64,000 nucleotides of DNA from Lantana camara (lineage: Eukaryota > Streptophyta > Magnoliopsida > Lamiales > Verbenaceae), in NCBI GenBank assembly GCA_037501455.1, contig CM074856.1:94686001-94750000 (forward strand), given 5' to 3'. This document shows positions 9,866 through 22,040 of the stretch, piece by piece. Position 1 is the first letter of the stretch, and each line of letters opens with the position of its first letter. The translations under genes and the position numbers were made by a program. The notes beneath the pieces were generated by a model that saw only the letters and a list, made by a program, of their open reading frames with translations, had not been told where the DNA came from and did not search any database.

Positions 9866-12491
9866 TGTAGCACCCGGAACGCCAGGCGCCACATCCCCCG
9901 CACTATAGCCTCAATCCACGTATGAAACGGGGCAATCCATACATGAACCGAAACTATAGCGAACGGGAGACAATAAAACTCAAGAGCTAGGGCTAGGCGG
10001 GTACCCTCAATCAATACCAAAACAACTCAGAACAATAAAATAGCGGAAGCAAAACATTCAATACATATAGGTACCATATTTACATATTTATTATTAGATA
10101 CCAGCAATTCATACAATCCAATATCACCTCCAATATTAGGTAAAGCATAATACAAAATATAAGAAATGTCAATACATGAGCTACAATATGAAGGTGAAGT
10201 GCTAGACTCGAGTAAAAGACAGGCTAGACTCTAACTCCCGCCTAGCACGAACCTGCAAAAGCTGAAAAGTTGAGGTGTCAGTCCAACATGGACTGAGCGA
10301 GGGGGTATAAATAAATATTCGCGCACATACATACAAGTTATAATCTCGGGTAATGATTTTGGAAAATAACAACACGATTTAGAAAAGAAGAGATAATATC
10401 GCCCGAGGTTACAACTAATCCATTTTATCAACTCAATCAATTCAATACAATCAACTTGTGGCCCGGCGAGTGAGGGCAAATCTCCAACCTTTCACCGACT
10501 GTGTATAATACTTCAATTTATTAGTGGATTAGGTGATCACACAACAATTCCGTGCACAATTAGCAATTTCAATCAATAACTCCTTCTTCCTCCGGGTGAT
10601 GGCGGGCTTGCAAGACCCAGCCATCCAATCATGGTGTACGTCGGGAACATGACTCCCACGCACGGGATTTCTTCCTCCACCAAACCTCCTGGTGGATTCA
10701 GAGGTGATCCCACAATGGTGAGGATAGTGCAAGAGTTACCCGTCAGCCCTTGCTTTCCCGGTTGGCTCAGTACACTACCCTCGGGCCCAACGTGAACAAT
10801 AGTTACTCGCCAAAACCATCAATTTGTCAATCAATCAATCAATCAATCCATTTTCGTGAAATCATTTGAAGATCATAAGGTTAAAAACTATAGATATATA
10901 TATAGATATGTTTTGGCCGAAAATCACATAAGGGTTGTAAAGGCTCTATATATTTAGAATTTAAACCTCACCTTAACCAACCAAAAGGAACAAAGAAACA
11001 CCCTATCGAGCGTGCTCCTCGTCTCCGGGACCGAGATCTGTGCAACAAGGACAAGTGTGACATAAGACTCGACTCGAATGAACCAATTATGACGAACGGC
11101 AATGATATGTAACCTCAATCATGAATTTATAATCAACGAGTGTCAAATAGGAGCATACTTATCAATAAAGTGAGCATATAGTTCATATAAGTCATATATG
11201 GAAGCCAAAACAATGAAAAGAATGCAATATGAAAGGTTTTGGTGAAGTTTAGGAAAACTTGACAATTTTGGGAAATGTACATGTTGTGGGAAAACTGGAA
11301 TATCTTAAATTCTAGAAGTGGGAATTGAGTTTTGCTTATTGGAAATGAAAGTAGACACATAGACCTTTCCAACGCTATATGGCACGCTTTCTAATTCAAA
11401 CCGAGGTGAAAATGGCGTTCATCCGAAGTTGGGCAAAATGCAGGAAAGTGACACGCCCGTGTCGTCAATACAAGGCAAACCGTGACACCCCCGTGTCACG
11501 GTACAGAAAATCAAAAAAACGTGCACCCCCGTGTCGCCAGCCCAAAGCAAAGTTGACACCCCCGTGTCAACTGTGCGTGACCGAAAAAACAGGGGAGAAA
11601 CAGGGGTTTTCATGCAAAACCAACCCAAATCAATATATCTCCAAATTCCAACCAAAACAAATGTTGAAACTCATCCAATAAACATCATACTTCAAGTATT
11701 CATCAAACTAACCAAGAAATAAACATTAAAATGGCAAAGATCAAGCTTGAAACCCCTATATTTGATCATGCTTCTAATCTCCATGAAATCCCATATTTTC
11801 ATGCAATCCTTACTCCAAAAGATTAGTATCATACTTTCTACTCTAATCATGCAAGAATTCATCAACAAATTCATAATTCCATGCTTGATCAAATATTCAA
11901 GAATTTCAAGAAATTTCTAATTTCTACCTTGAATCAAAAGAAATGATGATGAGATGATGATATATTGTTGATGATGCTCCTACTTCACACTTCCTTCAAT
12001 TCTAGCTTGAATTAAGGTTGATGTCTTCTTCCTCTTCTCAAGGTGTAAATGTCGGTTTTCACTAGGTGTATGTGTGTGTGAGTTTTTCTCTTGAATCATA
12101 TGGGACATAATGGAAGAAATGAGACACAATTCATGATATATCCTAAAGTCATGTGTGGAAATATGTGATTCTTCCCTATTTGCATAAAAGTCCCTCATTT
12201 ATATAAATTGATGCACATAAGTAAAATCTCCAACTATTGATGCAATTAACTTCAAGTCATGATATACACTCATTACACAATTTCACATAAGGGAACAATT
12301 AAGGATCATATAATACCGGTATGGCACTTATTTCACTTATTTCATATAATTCATATAAATGTATGGGAACATATGGCAAGTAATATGATGATACGTGTAA
12401 TTAAATGAACAAACAAGTAATTTAACCTCCCAACTCCCGAAGACCCGCTCGTGGAGTGCTTACCTGAACTTCCGGAAATTGGGGCGTTACA
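9866..12491 (-). repeat. Element B 3' LTR (2626 bp)
   Basis: Sense-strand start TGTAACGCCCCAATTTCCGG at 12491, end GGTGCTACA at 9866. It shares its termini and the block around CTTCTTCCTCCGGGTG with the array LTRs but is otherwise diverged and 1.3 kb shorter. It holds a stem-loop with arms GATGGC / GCCATC (10598-10625) and a hairpin cluster. No gene is seen. Confidence 0.96.
11450..11572 (-). other. Hairpin cluster in element B LTR
   Basis: GACAC / GTGTC around GCCC (11450-11463), ACCGTGACAC / GTGTCACGGT around CCCC (11479-11502), a weak GCAC-CCCC-GTGT copy (about 11523-11534), and AGTTGACAC / GTGTCAACT around CCCC (11551-11572). The core is the same as in the array LTRs, but the arms differ. 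The right LTR has an identical cluster at 18842-18964. Confidence 0.78.
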
Positions 12492-12510
12492 ACTCTCCCC
12501 CCCTTAGAAG
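12492..12510 (-). other. Polypurine tract, element B
   Basis: Minus-strand CTTCTAAGGGGGGGAGAGT lies directly before the LTR start. It would prime plus-strand synthesis. Confidence 0.88.
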
Positions 12511-12526
12511 AATCTGGTCCCCAGAT

Positions 12527-15500
12527 TCATTGATCGGAGTTGAACAACTCGGGGTGGAACCTTTTCATCTTTTCTTCCGGTTCCCAAGTCATCTCTTCGG
12601 ATTTATCACTTCTCCATAACACCTTGATCATAGGAATCCGTCGATTTCTTAATTCTTGATACTTTCTATCCAACACCTTAACCGGCTGCTGAACAAAAGA
12701 GAGATTTGGTTCTAACTCAACTTCTTCAACGGGGAGAATTTCTGTTTCATCTGGATAATATTTTCTGAGCTGTGAGACATGGAATACATTATGAATCCCG
12801 GTAAGATTAGGAGGTAGGTCCAATCTGTAAGCCACTTCCCCAATTCTCTCAAGAATCTCGAATGGACCTAAATAGCGAGGGTTAAGCTTTCCTCCCTTTC
12901 CAATACGAGAAAACCCCTTTCTTGGAGATACTTTCAAGAAAACCCGATCTCCAACTTCAAACTTAAGATCCCTTCTACGGATATCGGCGTAGCTTTTCTG
13001 TCTATCTTGTGCAGCTTTCATCCGTTGTTGTATTAACTGAACCTTTTCAATCATAGCTTCCACGGCTTTAGAAGGTTTCTCCAATTTTCCTTCCTTCTTT
13101 ACTCCCTCTTGTTTTGTCCACTTCCATTCCTCTAGATCAAAATATAACGGGGACCGACATTTTCGTCCATAAAGTAATTCATACGGAGCCATGCCGATAG
13201 AGGATTGATAGCTATTGTTATAAGCAAATTCAATCAAGGGGAGTTGGTCACACCATGAACTTGAAAAATCCAAAGCACACGACCGGAGCAAATCTTCTAA
13301 ATATCTTATCACCCTCTCGGATTGACCGTCGGTTTGGGGATGAAAAGCCGTGCTAAACTGAAGTTTTGTTCCCAATATATCTTGCAATTCTCGCCACAAC
13401 TTAGAAGTAAAGCGGGGATCTCTATCCGAAACAATGCTCACCGGAATTCCATGAAGGCGAACAATCTCTCTATTATAAATCTCGGCCAATTTCTTAATCT
13501 TGAAGGACATACGGACCGGTAAGAAATGAGCAGACTTAGTCAATCGGTCCACAATCACCCAAATACCGTCATACCCTCCTTTCACCTTCGGTAACCCGGT
13601 TATAAAATCCATTGTCACCTGTTCCCACTTCCACTCGGGGATAGGCAACGGCTGTAAAAGACCTCCGGGCTTTTGATGTTCAGCTTTAACTTGTTGACAT
13701 GTCAAACAACATTTCACGAACTCGGCTACATCCTTCTTGAGTCCACGCCACCAATAAAATTGTTTCAAGTCTCTATACATCTTGTTTCCTCCCGGATGTA
13801 CCGAATAGGCCGACTTATGAGCTTCCTCCAACAATACCCTTTTCATTTCCTCGGGTACCACTACTCGGTTCTTGAAGCGAAGAAAACCAGCTTCATCAAA
13901 CCCAAATGGACTTTCCGGATCCCCTCTTGCTTTAGCAACTAACTTTTGAACTTCCGGATCTTTACCTTGAGCCTCAAACAATCTAGATTTCAATTCCGGT
14001 TGAATGGTGATATTGAATACTCGGGCTTTCATCACAATAGGCTCGATCGTACCACTTCCTTCCAACTCCAGATTAGAAGCACCAACTTTTCGGCTTAATG
14101 CATCGGCTACGACATTAGCTTTCCCGGGGTGATACTTGATCACACAATCATAATCCCCTAGTCGTTCCATCCATCTTCGTTGCCTCAAATTAAGATCTTT
14201 CTGAGTAAATAAATATTGGAGACTCCTATGATCCGTGAAAATCTCAAAAGATACTCCATATAAGTAATGTCTCCATTTTCCAAGTGCGAATATCACCGCT
14301 GCAAGCTCTAGATCATGTGTCGGATAATTCTTTTCATAATCTTTTAACTTTCGGGAAGCATAAGCGATAACCTTGCCCTTCTGGGTTAAAACACATCCCA
14401 AACCTTCTCTAGAGGCATCAGTGTAGACTGCATATCCTTCTAAACCATCCGGAAGAGTTAGAACCGGGGCTGAAACCAATCTTTTCTTCAATTCATTGAA
14501 ACTTTTCTCACACTCGTCATCCCAATCATACTTAACATCTTTCTTAGTCAACCGAGTTAAAGGAGCGGCAATTTTAGAAAAATCTTGAACAAACCTCCTA
14601 TAATATCCCGCCAATCCCAAGAAACTCTTAATCTCAGAGGCATTCTTCGGTCTCTCCCACTTCAGTACCGCCTCAATCTTGGAAGGATCAACTTCCAACC
14701 CTTTTCCCGAAATTATATGCCCCAAGAACGATACCCGATCGATCCAGAACTCACACTTACTGAACTTGGCAAATAATTGATGTTCCTTTAAAGTTCTCAA
14801 CACAAGCTCAAGATGCCTTGCATGTTCCTTAACCGACTTGGAGAAAACCAAAATATCATCAATAAAGATCACAACAAACTTGTCAAGAAATGGCCGAAAA
14901 ATTCTATGCATCATATCCATGAAAGCGGCGGGAGCATTCGTCAAACCAAAAGGCATAACCACGAATTCATAATGCCCATATCTAGTATTGAAGCCCGTCT
15001 TTGGAATATCCTCGGCTCGGATCCGTAGTTGGTAATACCCTTGTCTTAAGTCAAGCTTCGAATACACTTTTGATCCTTGGAGTATATCAAATAACTCCTC
15101 GATATGTGGAAGAGGATATTTATTCTTAATTGTCATCCGATTCAATTCCCGATAATCAATACACATCCTCAACGTACCATCTTTCTTCTTTACAAATAAA
15201 ACCGGAGCACCCCACGGCGATGAACTTGGCCTAATATACCCGACTTTCAAAAGACCCTCAAGTTGCACCTTTAACTCCTTCAACTCCGCCGGAGCCATCC
15301 GATACGGAGTTTTAGAATACGGCTCGGCATTTGGATACAAATCAATCACAAACTCTATCTCCCTTTCCGGTGGTAAAGAATTTAAATTTTCCGGAAACAC
15401 TTCGGGAAACCCTTTAACAACCTCCGTTTCTTCTAACTTCATCTGATCCTTGGGTTGATTAAGAATGTAAGCTATAAATCCCGTAGCCCCATCACGAACC

Positions 15501-17059
15501 AATTTTCGAGCTTCCGAGAAGGATAATAAATGCACGGTTTTAGAACTTCGACCCGTTACAATTTCTGAACCTAACTGGACTCTCTTAGCTCGGCAATCAA
15601 TAGTAGCACAGTGCTTGTAAAGCCAATCCATACCCAAGATAGATCCATACCGAGACATAGATAATTCAATGAAATCCGTGGAAAAGTCCCGACCCTCAAT
15701 ACTCACCGGCACCTCTCTAAAAACCCGGTTAGTTTTTACACTACCACCAAAAGGAGTACTCACAACATAATAAGTAGAGGAAAGAGTAACACATAGAGGC
15801 AATTTCATAGAAATATCACAAGAAATGAAAGAGTGGGTAGCCCCCGGATCAAACAAAGTATGTATGTTCGTGCCATGAATGCAAATGGTACCTTCAACAA
15901 CGGCAGCGGGGTCCACATCTGCATCCGCTTCCCCTCCCTCCAAGGCATAAGCACGGGCTCGGATAAGTGGCCTCTGACCCCCAGGCGGTGGATCCCGTTT
16001 ATCTGGACATGTATCCACTTTATGATCGGCCTTCCCACAAATCAAACAAAGATTCAGGCGACGCCGGCAATTCTCATAGGTATGGTTAGGCCACCCACAA
16101 TAGGAACATCCCGGTTTCCCGGTAGATGGTGGTGCGGCAGGAATAACCCGGGGAGCTTTCTGAACCGGCACTTGTGGCACTTGAGGCTTGAATTTCTTCA
16201 TCGGGCCCTTAGACTGCGGTGGGGAAACATCATAAGTGATTGGCCTCTTCCCGGGATTATAATTCGACCTCGATCCCGATCCAGAACCCTGACTCGATCT
16301 ATAAGTAGATCTCCGAGCATTTACCGAGTCTTCCACTTTTAAGGCCTTTTGAGTAGCTTTCTTCCAAGTGCTAGTATTAACAGCTTCTATTGCGGCTTGG
16401 ATGTCTGGCCTTAAACCTTGCACGAATTGCATAGCCTTATGGAAATCATCGCCGGCGATATTGGGTGCATATTTAGACAATCTCTCGAACTCGGCTATAT
16501 ATTCGGCAACCGATCTATTCTCTTGCTTGAGCTCCGTGAATTCCCTAAGCCTTCTAGTGCGAGAGGAGGGAGGAATGAACTTGTTCTTGAATTCCCTTAT
16601 GAAAACCTCCCATGTAACTTCTTCTTCAGCGGCATCTAGAACAATCTTGGTGCTTTCCCACCAAGAATAAGCTTCTCCTTGGATCAAAGTAAGGGTACAC
16701 CTAGCCTTCTCTCGAGTCTCGCAAGGGATAAGCTCCCAAATTCGCTCAATTTCTTTGAGCCACTGTTCAGCTATCATATCGTTCCCTTTAAAGAATCTGG
16801 GTGGATGTTGATTTTGAAATTCCCTCAAAATAGCTGAAATTGGGGCCGGTGGCGCTGGTGGAGGAGCTGGTGGTGCAGGAGGCACATAATCTCTTAGTCT
16901 TTGATCAATAAGCTGTACCATAGAGTTTAAGAAATCTTGAGGTTGCGCTTGAGGGGGTGGAGGTGGAGTTCGATCACGACGATGATGCCCATGACCGGGA
17001 GAATGCTCTCTGCGAGGCCTTCCACGAGGCATCCTGAAATTCCAACACTGTACATGCAT
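12527..17059 (-). CDS. gag-pol polyprotein of element B (1510 aa, Ty3/gypsy, chromodomain)
   Basis: A single uninterrupted frame. Gag core is at about 75-250. Two CX2CX4HX4C zinc knuckles are at 318-331 and 338-351. The protease motif is at 404-406. Reverse transcriptase is at about 590-770 with the active site FIDD (732-735). RNase H has D881, E918, D943 and D986. The integrase zinc module is H1081, H1088, C1118, C1121, and its core is D1151, D1212, E1248. The GPY/F region is near 1394-1402, and the C-terminal chromodomain spans about 1459-1506 (KVLWRS, TWEPE). The chromodomain and motif style are those of Tekay/Del. The start is the first ATG, with a second at codon 10; the array Gags keep both. 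One oddity: the protease reads D404-P405-G406 instead of D-S/T-G (codon CCG at 15845-15847), which should disable polyprotein cleavage. All other catalytic residues are present. Confidence 0.95.
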   Translation of the reverse strand: MHVQCWNFRMPRGRPRREHSPGHGHHRRDRTPPPPPQAQPQDFLNSMVQLIDQRLRDYVPPAPPAPPPAPPAPISAILREFQNQHPPRFFKGNDMIAEQWLKEIERIWELIPCETREKARCTLTLIQGEAYSWWESTKIVLDAAEEEVTWEVFIREFKNKFIPPSSRTRRLREFTELKQENRSVAEYIAEFERLSKYAPNIAGDDFHKAMQFVQGLRPDIQAAIEAVNTSTWKKATQKALKVEDSVNARRSTYRSSQGSGSGSRSNYNPGKRPITYDVSPPQSKGPMKKFKPQVPQVPVQKAPRVIPAAPPSTGKPGCSYCGWPNHTYENCRRRLNLCLICGKADHKVDTCPDKRDPPPGGQRPLIRARAYALEGGEADADVDPAAVVEGTICIHGTNIHTLFDPGATHSFISCDISMKLPLCVTLSSTYYVVSTPFGGSVKTNRVFREVPVSIEGRDFSTDFIELSMSRYGSILGMDWLYKHCATIDCRAKRVQLGSEIVTGRSSKTVHLLSFSEARKLVRDGATGFIAYILNQPKDQMKLEETEVVKGFPEVFPENLNSLPPEREIEFVIDLYPNAEPYSKTPYRMAPAELKELKVQLEGLLKVGYIRPSSSPWGAPVLFVKKKDGTLRMCIDYRELNRMTIKNKYPLPHIEELFDILQGSKVYSKLDLRQGYYQLRIRAEDIPKTGFNTRYGHYEFVVMPFGLTNAPAAFMDMMHRIFRPFLDKFVVIFIDDILVFSKSVKEHARHLELVLRTLKEHQLFAKFSKCEFWIDRVSFLGHIISGKGLEVDPSKIEAVLKWERPKNASEIKSFLGLAGYYRRFVQDFSKIAAPLTRLTKKDVKYDWDDECEKSFNELKKRLVSAPVLTLPDGLEGYAVYTDASREGLGCVLTQKGKVIAYASRKLKDYEKNYPTHDLELAAVIFALGKWRHYLYGVSFEIFTDHRSLQYLFTQKDLNLRQRRWMERLGDYDCVIKYHPGKANVVADALSRKVGASNLELEGSGTIEPIVMKARVFNITIQPELKSRLFEAQGKDPEVQKLVAKARGDPESPFGFDEAGFLRFKNRVVVPEEMKRVLLEEAHKSAYSVHPGGNKMYRDLKQFYWWRGLKKDVAEFVKCCLTCQQVKAEHQKPGGLLQPLPIPEWKWEQVTMDFITGLPKVKGGYDGIWVIVDRLTKSAHFLPVRMSFKIKKLAEIYNREIVRLHGIPVSIVSDRDPRFTSKLWRELQDILGTKLQFSTAFHPQTDGQSERVIRYLEDLLRSCALDFSSSWCDQLPLIEFAYNNSYQSSIGMAPYELLYGRKCRSPLYFDLEEWKWTKQEGVKKEGKLEKPSKAVEAMIEKVQLIQQRMKAAQDRQKSYADIRRRDLKFEVGDRVFLKVSPRKGFSRIGKGGKLNPRYLGPFEILERIGEVAYRLDLPPNLTGIHNVFHVSQLRKYYPDETEILPVEEVELEPNLSFVQQPVKVLDRKYQELRNRRIPMIKVLWRSDKSEEMTWEPEEKMKRFHPELFNSDQ

Positions 17060-17257
17060 GGTCGATTAACAAGTATGAATAAATGTAATTAATGCCCATA
17101 GAACACGTAAGTCACATAATTCAAATAAGGCCAGATAGTTTCAAATACGATGCAAGACTCTCAAGTAATCAAGTAATCCTATGCCGTACGACTTAGACTC
17201 ACATGACACGACACTAGAACCTCGGTTTTGCAACCGGGCTCTGATACCACCTTAGGA
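17060..17257 (-). other. Leader and primer-binding site, element B
   Basis: TGGTATCAGAGC reads on the minus strand at 17249-17238, eight bases inside the 5' LTR edge. The remaining bases up to the gag ATG show nothing recognisable. Confidence 0.88.
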
Positions 17258-19883
17258 TGTAGCACCCGGAACGCCAGGCGCCACATCCCCCGCACTATAG
17301 CCTCAATCCACGTATGAAACGGGGCAATCCATACATGAACCGAAACTATAGCGAACGGGAGACAATAAAACTCAAGAGCTAGGGCTAGGCGGGTACCCTC
17401 AATCAATACCAAAACAACTCAGAACAATAAAATAGCGGAAGCAAAACATTCAATACATATAGGTACCATATTTACATATTTATTATTAGATACCAGCAAT
17501 TCATACAATCCAATATCACCTCCAATATTAGGTAAAGCATAATACAAAATATAAGAAATGTCAATACATGAGCTACAATATGAAGGTGAAGTGCTAGACT
17601 CGAGTAAAAGACAGGCTAGACTCTAACTCCCGCCTAGCACGAACCTGCAAAAGCTGAAAAGTTGAGGTGTCAGTCCAACATGGACTGAGCGAGGGGGTAT
17701 AAATAAATATTCGCGCACATACATACAAGTTATAATCTCGGGTAATGATTTTGGAAAATAACAACACGATTTAGAAAAGAAGAGATAATATCGCCCGAGG
17801 TTACAACTAATCCATTTTATCAACTCAATCAATTCAATACAATCAATTTGTGGCCCGGCGAGTGAGGGCAAATCTCCAACCTTTCACCGACTGTGTATAA
17901 TACTTCAATTTATTAGTGGATTAGGTGATCACACAACAATTCCGTGCACAATTAGCAATTTCAATCAATAACTCCTTCTTCCTCCGGGTGATGGCGGGCT
18001 TGCAAGACCCAGCCATCCAATCATGGTGTACGTCGGGAACATGACTCCCACGCACGGGATTTCTTCCTCCACCAAACCTCCTGGTGGATTCAGAGGTGAT
18101 CCCACAATGGTGAGGATAGTGCAAGAGTTACCCGTCAGCCCTTGCTTTCCCGGTTGGCTCAGTACACTACCCTCGGGCCCAACGTGAACAATAGTTACTC
18201 GCCAAAACCATCAATTTGTCAATCAATCAATCAATCAATCCATTTTCGTGAAATCATTTGAAGATCATAAGGTTAAAAACTATAGATATATATATAGATA
18301 TGTTTTGGCCGAAAATCACATAAGGGTTGTAAAGGCTCTATATATTTAGAATTTAAACCTCACCTTAACCAACCAAAAGGAACAAAGAAACACCCTATCG
18401 AGCGTGCTCCTCGTCTCCGGGACCGAGATCTGTGCAACAAGGACAAGTGTGACATAAGACTCGACTCGAATGAACCAATTATGACGAACGGCAATGATAT
18501 GTAACCTCAATCATGAATTTATAATCAACGAGTGTCAAATAGGAGCATACTTATCAATAAAGTGAGCATATAGTTCATATAAGTCATATATGGAAGCCAA
18601 AACAATGAAAAGAATGCAATATGAAAGGTTTTGGTGAAGTTTAGGAAAACTTGACAATTTTGGGAAATGTACATGTTGTGGGAAAACTGGAATATCTTAA
18701 ATTCTAGAAGTGGGAATTGAGTTTTGCTTATTGGAAATGAAAGTAGACACATAGACCTTTCCAACGCTATATGGCACGCTTTCTAATTCAAACCGAGGTG
18801 AAAATGGCGTTCATCCGAAGTTGGGCAAAATGCAGGAAAGTGACACGCCCGTGTCGTCAATACAAGGCAAACCGTGACACCCCCGTGTCACGGTACAGAA
18901 AATCAAAAAAACGTGCACCCCCGTGTCGCCAGCCCAAAGCAAAGTTGACACCCCCGTGTCAACTGTGCGTGACCGAAAAAACAGGGGAGAAACAGGGGTT
19001 TTCATGCAAAACCAACCCAAATCAATATATCTCCAAATTCCAACCAAAACAAATGTTGAAACTCATCCAATAAACATCATACTTCAAGTATTCATCAAAC
19101 TAACCAAGAAATAAACATTAAAATGGCAAAGATCAAGCTTGAAACCCCTATATTTGATCATGCTTCTAATCTCCATGAAATCCCATATTTTCATGCAATC
19201 CTTACTCCAAAAGATTAGTATCATACTTTCTACTCTAATCATGCAAGAATTCATCAACAAATTCATAATTCCATGCTTGATCAAATATTCAAGAATTTCA
19301 AGAAATTTCTAATTTCTACCTTGAATCAAAAGAAATGATGATGAGATGATGATATATTGTTGATGATGCTCCTACTTCACACTTCCTTCAATTCTAGCTT
19401 GAATTAAGGTTGATGTCTTCTTCCTCTTCTCAAGGTGTAAATGTCGGTTTTCACTAGGTGTATGTGTGTGTGAGTTTTTCTCTTGAATCATATGGGACAT
19501 AATGGAAGAAATGAGACACAATTCATGATATATCCTAAAGTCATGTGTGGAAATATGTGATTCTTCCCTATTTGCATAAAAGTCCCTCATTTATATAAAT
19601 TGATGCACATAAGTAAAATCTCCAACTATTGATGCAATTAACTTCAAGTCATGATATACACTCATTACACAATTTCACATAAGGGAACAATTAAGGATCA
19701 TATAATACCGGTATGGCACTTATTTCACTTATTTCATATAATTCATATAAATGTATGGGAACATATGGCAAGTAATATGATGATACGTGTAATTAAATGA
19801 ACAAACAAGTAATTTAACCTCCCAACTCCCGAAGACCCGCTCGTGGAGTGCTTACCTGAACTTCCGGAAATTGGGGCGTTACA
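17258..19883 (-). repeat. Element B 5' LTR (2626 bp)
   Basis: The same length as the left LTR and identical except T17847 versus C10455, by eye. It carries the promoter copy of the element, the hairpin cluster (18842-18964) and the GATGGC stem-loop (17990-18017). I could not place a TATA box with confidence. Confidence 0.96.
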
Positions 19884-20658
19884 TGATACGTGCGTGATAC
19901 ATAAGGGTGCTTACTTTAATAAGTAAGTTCACTGAGGTGCCCCGTGTGAGAACATTCCTAAATGGGAAAGGAAGTTTCTATTTCAGGAAATGGAAACTTC
20001 CAGATTAGGAAATATCTCACGAGTCATTGATGTGATTAATTGATCCTTAGACTTGAGGTTCCTTGTCACTTTATGAGTTAACTCTGTAGTCTTAGGTATA
20101 AGCTTTAAAGGGTGTCGCCTTAGACAACTGATTCAAGGCTTATGCTGGGGCTGCACAAGTGACTCATGAAAGTGAATGAGAATCAAGATAGGACCTACAC
20201 TTGCATTTGCAAGGTGATCTCTTATTGTGTAAGTCATTCATATGCCATATGGAGTCCTTGGCCAAGGCAGTAGATCAAGACATCAAGAAAAGGGTTTCTT
20301 GGATTGAGATCAAATGGATATGAAATGCACTTAGCTTTAAGACCGGATTATTAGGGTTCTGATTATTCCCTTGCCCTAGATCTTAGTTGAGAGATAGTAA
20401 GTAGGAGGATTGTATCTCACATGAATCAATGACTTAAAGGTTCTGTCGAATCCGAACATTCCAATTCAGCTAGGGGTTAAACACCTGTTGCTAGACTATG
20501 GTCATTTAATCTGTGGACTGATTAATTAATTAGTGAATTAATTAATTGGGGTCACTGCTAATTGAATTGAGAACCTGGAGGGTCACACACAACAACTTGG
20601 TTACATGAGTTGAGGCTTAAAAATGATTAAACGTGTTAATCGAGCCTAAGGGGTTCCA

Positions 20659-20727
20659 CACGTGTGAAATCACACGTGTGGCTCACGTGATTGGACACGT
20701 GTCATTAAGACACGTGTGCCACACGTG
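20659..20727 (+). promoter_or_regulatory. Six CACGTG (G-box/ABRE-like) motifs in copia U3
   Basis: CACGTG begins at 20659, 20673, 20684, 20696, 20711 and 20722, that is, six cores in 69 bp spaced 11-15 bp. Several are extended palindromes (CACACGTGTG, GACACGTGTC). The 3' LTR repeats them at 28761-28829. In plants ACACGTG(T/G) cores are bound by bZIP and bHLH factors, including ABA-response ones. Binding here is inferred. They lie about 320 bp upstream of the TATA box. Confidence 0.7.
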
Positions 20728-21005
20728 ATTATGTGATGTTAAATAATTAATGTGTTAATTATTTAATAGACTTTGGTTTAATTTTGAATTAAAAAGAAAG
20801 TCTAATTTTGGAGAAAATAATCTAGTTAATTAATTACGAATTAATTAATTAGATAAAAATAAGTTATTTATTTTATAATAAATAAAGTATAAAATTATCC
20901 AAAAATAGTTTGGATATTTTTAGCTCTCTTAAAAGTTGACTAGAATTAGAATTCAAAGTCAAAGTTGGAAAATACTTGATAATCAAGTAATAGGAGAGAG
21001 AGGAA

Positions 21006-21074
21006 CCAAATCCTTGTCCAACAAGGATTTGGATCGGCACTCCCTCCTATATATAGGGGAGCTCGAGCTCCCCT
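21006..21074 (+). promoter_or_regulatory. Copia core promoter: hairpin, TATA box and 20-bp palindrome
   Basis: CCAAATCCTTGT / ACAAGGATTTGG forms a 12-bp stem with loop CCA (21006-21032). TATATATA is at 21048-21055. A perfect 20-bp palindrome, AGGGGAGCTCGAGCTCCCCT, spans 21055-21074 where transcription would be expected to start about 25-30 bp below the TATA box. The 3' LTR has the same palindrome (29157-29176) and TATA box (29150-29157), with one mismatch in the hairpin. The role as promoter is inferred from position in U3. Confidence 0.65.
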
Positions 21075-21445
21075 TTAGAGCTAATAGACAATTCTTTTGG
21101 TTCATGTGTTGAACACCTTCCTTTCTCCAAGATTATATTAAACCCTAGGTTAAGCCTAAACACTAACTAGAGAACTAGCGTCCTTACTAGTTAGATTGTG
21201 ATCAAGTTGGTGGACTTTCTCTAGAGACTTCAAGTTAGAAGTTTGAAGATTCGAGCTTTACCAAGGAGAGGGGATCAAGCCGCGAGAAGAGCGTTCTTGG
21301 GTGGCTTGAAACGCTTCAAGAAAGAATAAAAGAAAAGTAAGTTTTCTATCTTTACGAATTTGGTCACACGATTGCGAGTCCAAGGTCCTTTTGTTGGGAA
21401 AATTTTTTAAATTCCGCTGCTTTCTGATTCGTGTTTTCCAACAAG

Positions 21446-21458
21446 TGGTATCAGAGCC
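21446..21458 (+). other. Copia primer-binding site
   Basis: TGGTATCAGAGCC lies two bases after the 5' LTR end, complementary to the 3' end of initiator-Met tRNA. Confidence 0.92.
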
Positions 21459-21714
21459 ACCTCGTTAATCGTGTTTCTGATTCGTCTCATTTATACTGAA
21501 TTTGGTAGAAATTCTTAGGCTTGATGCGATTGACTATTTGTAATTGTTTTAGAAAGCCTGAATTACGAAACTGTATTTTTTCCTGAAAGTTTCTGAAATT
21601 TTGTTTTTGCAAAAAATTAATTTTTGAAAACAATTTTAGATTTGAAACTGTATAAACTGTTTTTGGATTTCTTGGATTGGTTTTGCTTTTAAACGAAAAC
21701 ACGAAACGAAAACC

Positions 21715-22040
21715 CGGATCACGACGAACACGCGAAACCCCGCGAGCGAAGGCGTCGCGCGCGCGGGCTTCGCGCGCCACCCTCCCGCAACCGCGCGGGA
21801 GGCCCTCCCGGGCGTGCCGCCCGTCGCCGCCCAGGCCTGGCCGGGACAGACCGGCCAGTCGCGCAGCACCTCCCGCACGCCTGTACGGGAGCCTTCCGGG
21901 CGCGCCCTCCGGCTCGGCCGCCCACCCCGCCCGCATGCTTGCGGGAAAGCCGCGCCCAACAACGCGCAGCTTGCGCGCCTGTCGCGCGCCGCGTGCGTGC
22001 GGTCTTCTCCGCGTACGGGTCCCGTTTTCGCGATCCGGCC
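21715..22040 (+). other. GC- and CpG-rich block in the copia leader
   Basis: About 325 bp of very GC- and CpG-rich sequence sits in an otherwise AT-rich leader. It contains strong hairpins such as CTGGCCGG / CCGGCCAG and CCTCCCGC / GCGGGAGG. Open frames on both strands across it are long only because GC-rich DNA lacks stop codons; none has recognisable protein similarity to my eye. It could be a structured RNA segment or a captured host fragment. Confidence 0.7.

Larger units (their letters stand above)
9866..19883 (-). mobile_element. Element B: near-intact Tekay-like Ty3/gypsy retrotransposon
   Basis: 10,018 bp with identical-length 2626-bp LTRs, flanked by the 5-bp duplication TGATA (9861-9865 and 19884-19888). 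Order on the minus strand is LTR, initiator-Met primer site, one gag-pol frame of 1510 codons, polypurine tract, LTR. The only LTR difference I found is C at 10455 versus T at 17847. It lies inside the copia 5' LTR in opposite orientation and is the youngest insertion here. Its single visible coding defect is in the protease active site. Confidence 0.97.
19884..21443 (+). repeat. Copia 5' LTR, right segment (with TGATA duplication 19884-19888)
   Basis: Resumes the copia LTR at TGATACGTGCG, where 19884-19888 is the duplicated target of element B, and ends CCAACA at 21443. It contains the likely promoter: a CACGTG cluster, a hairpin, a TATA box and a palindrome. Confidence 0.95.
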
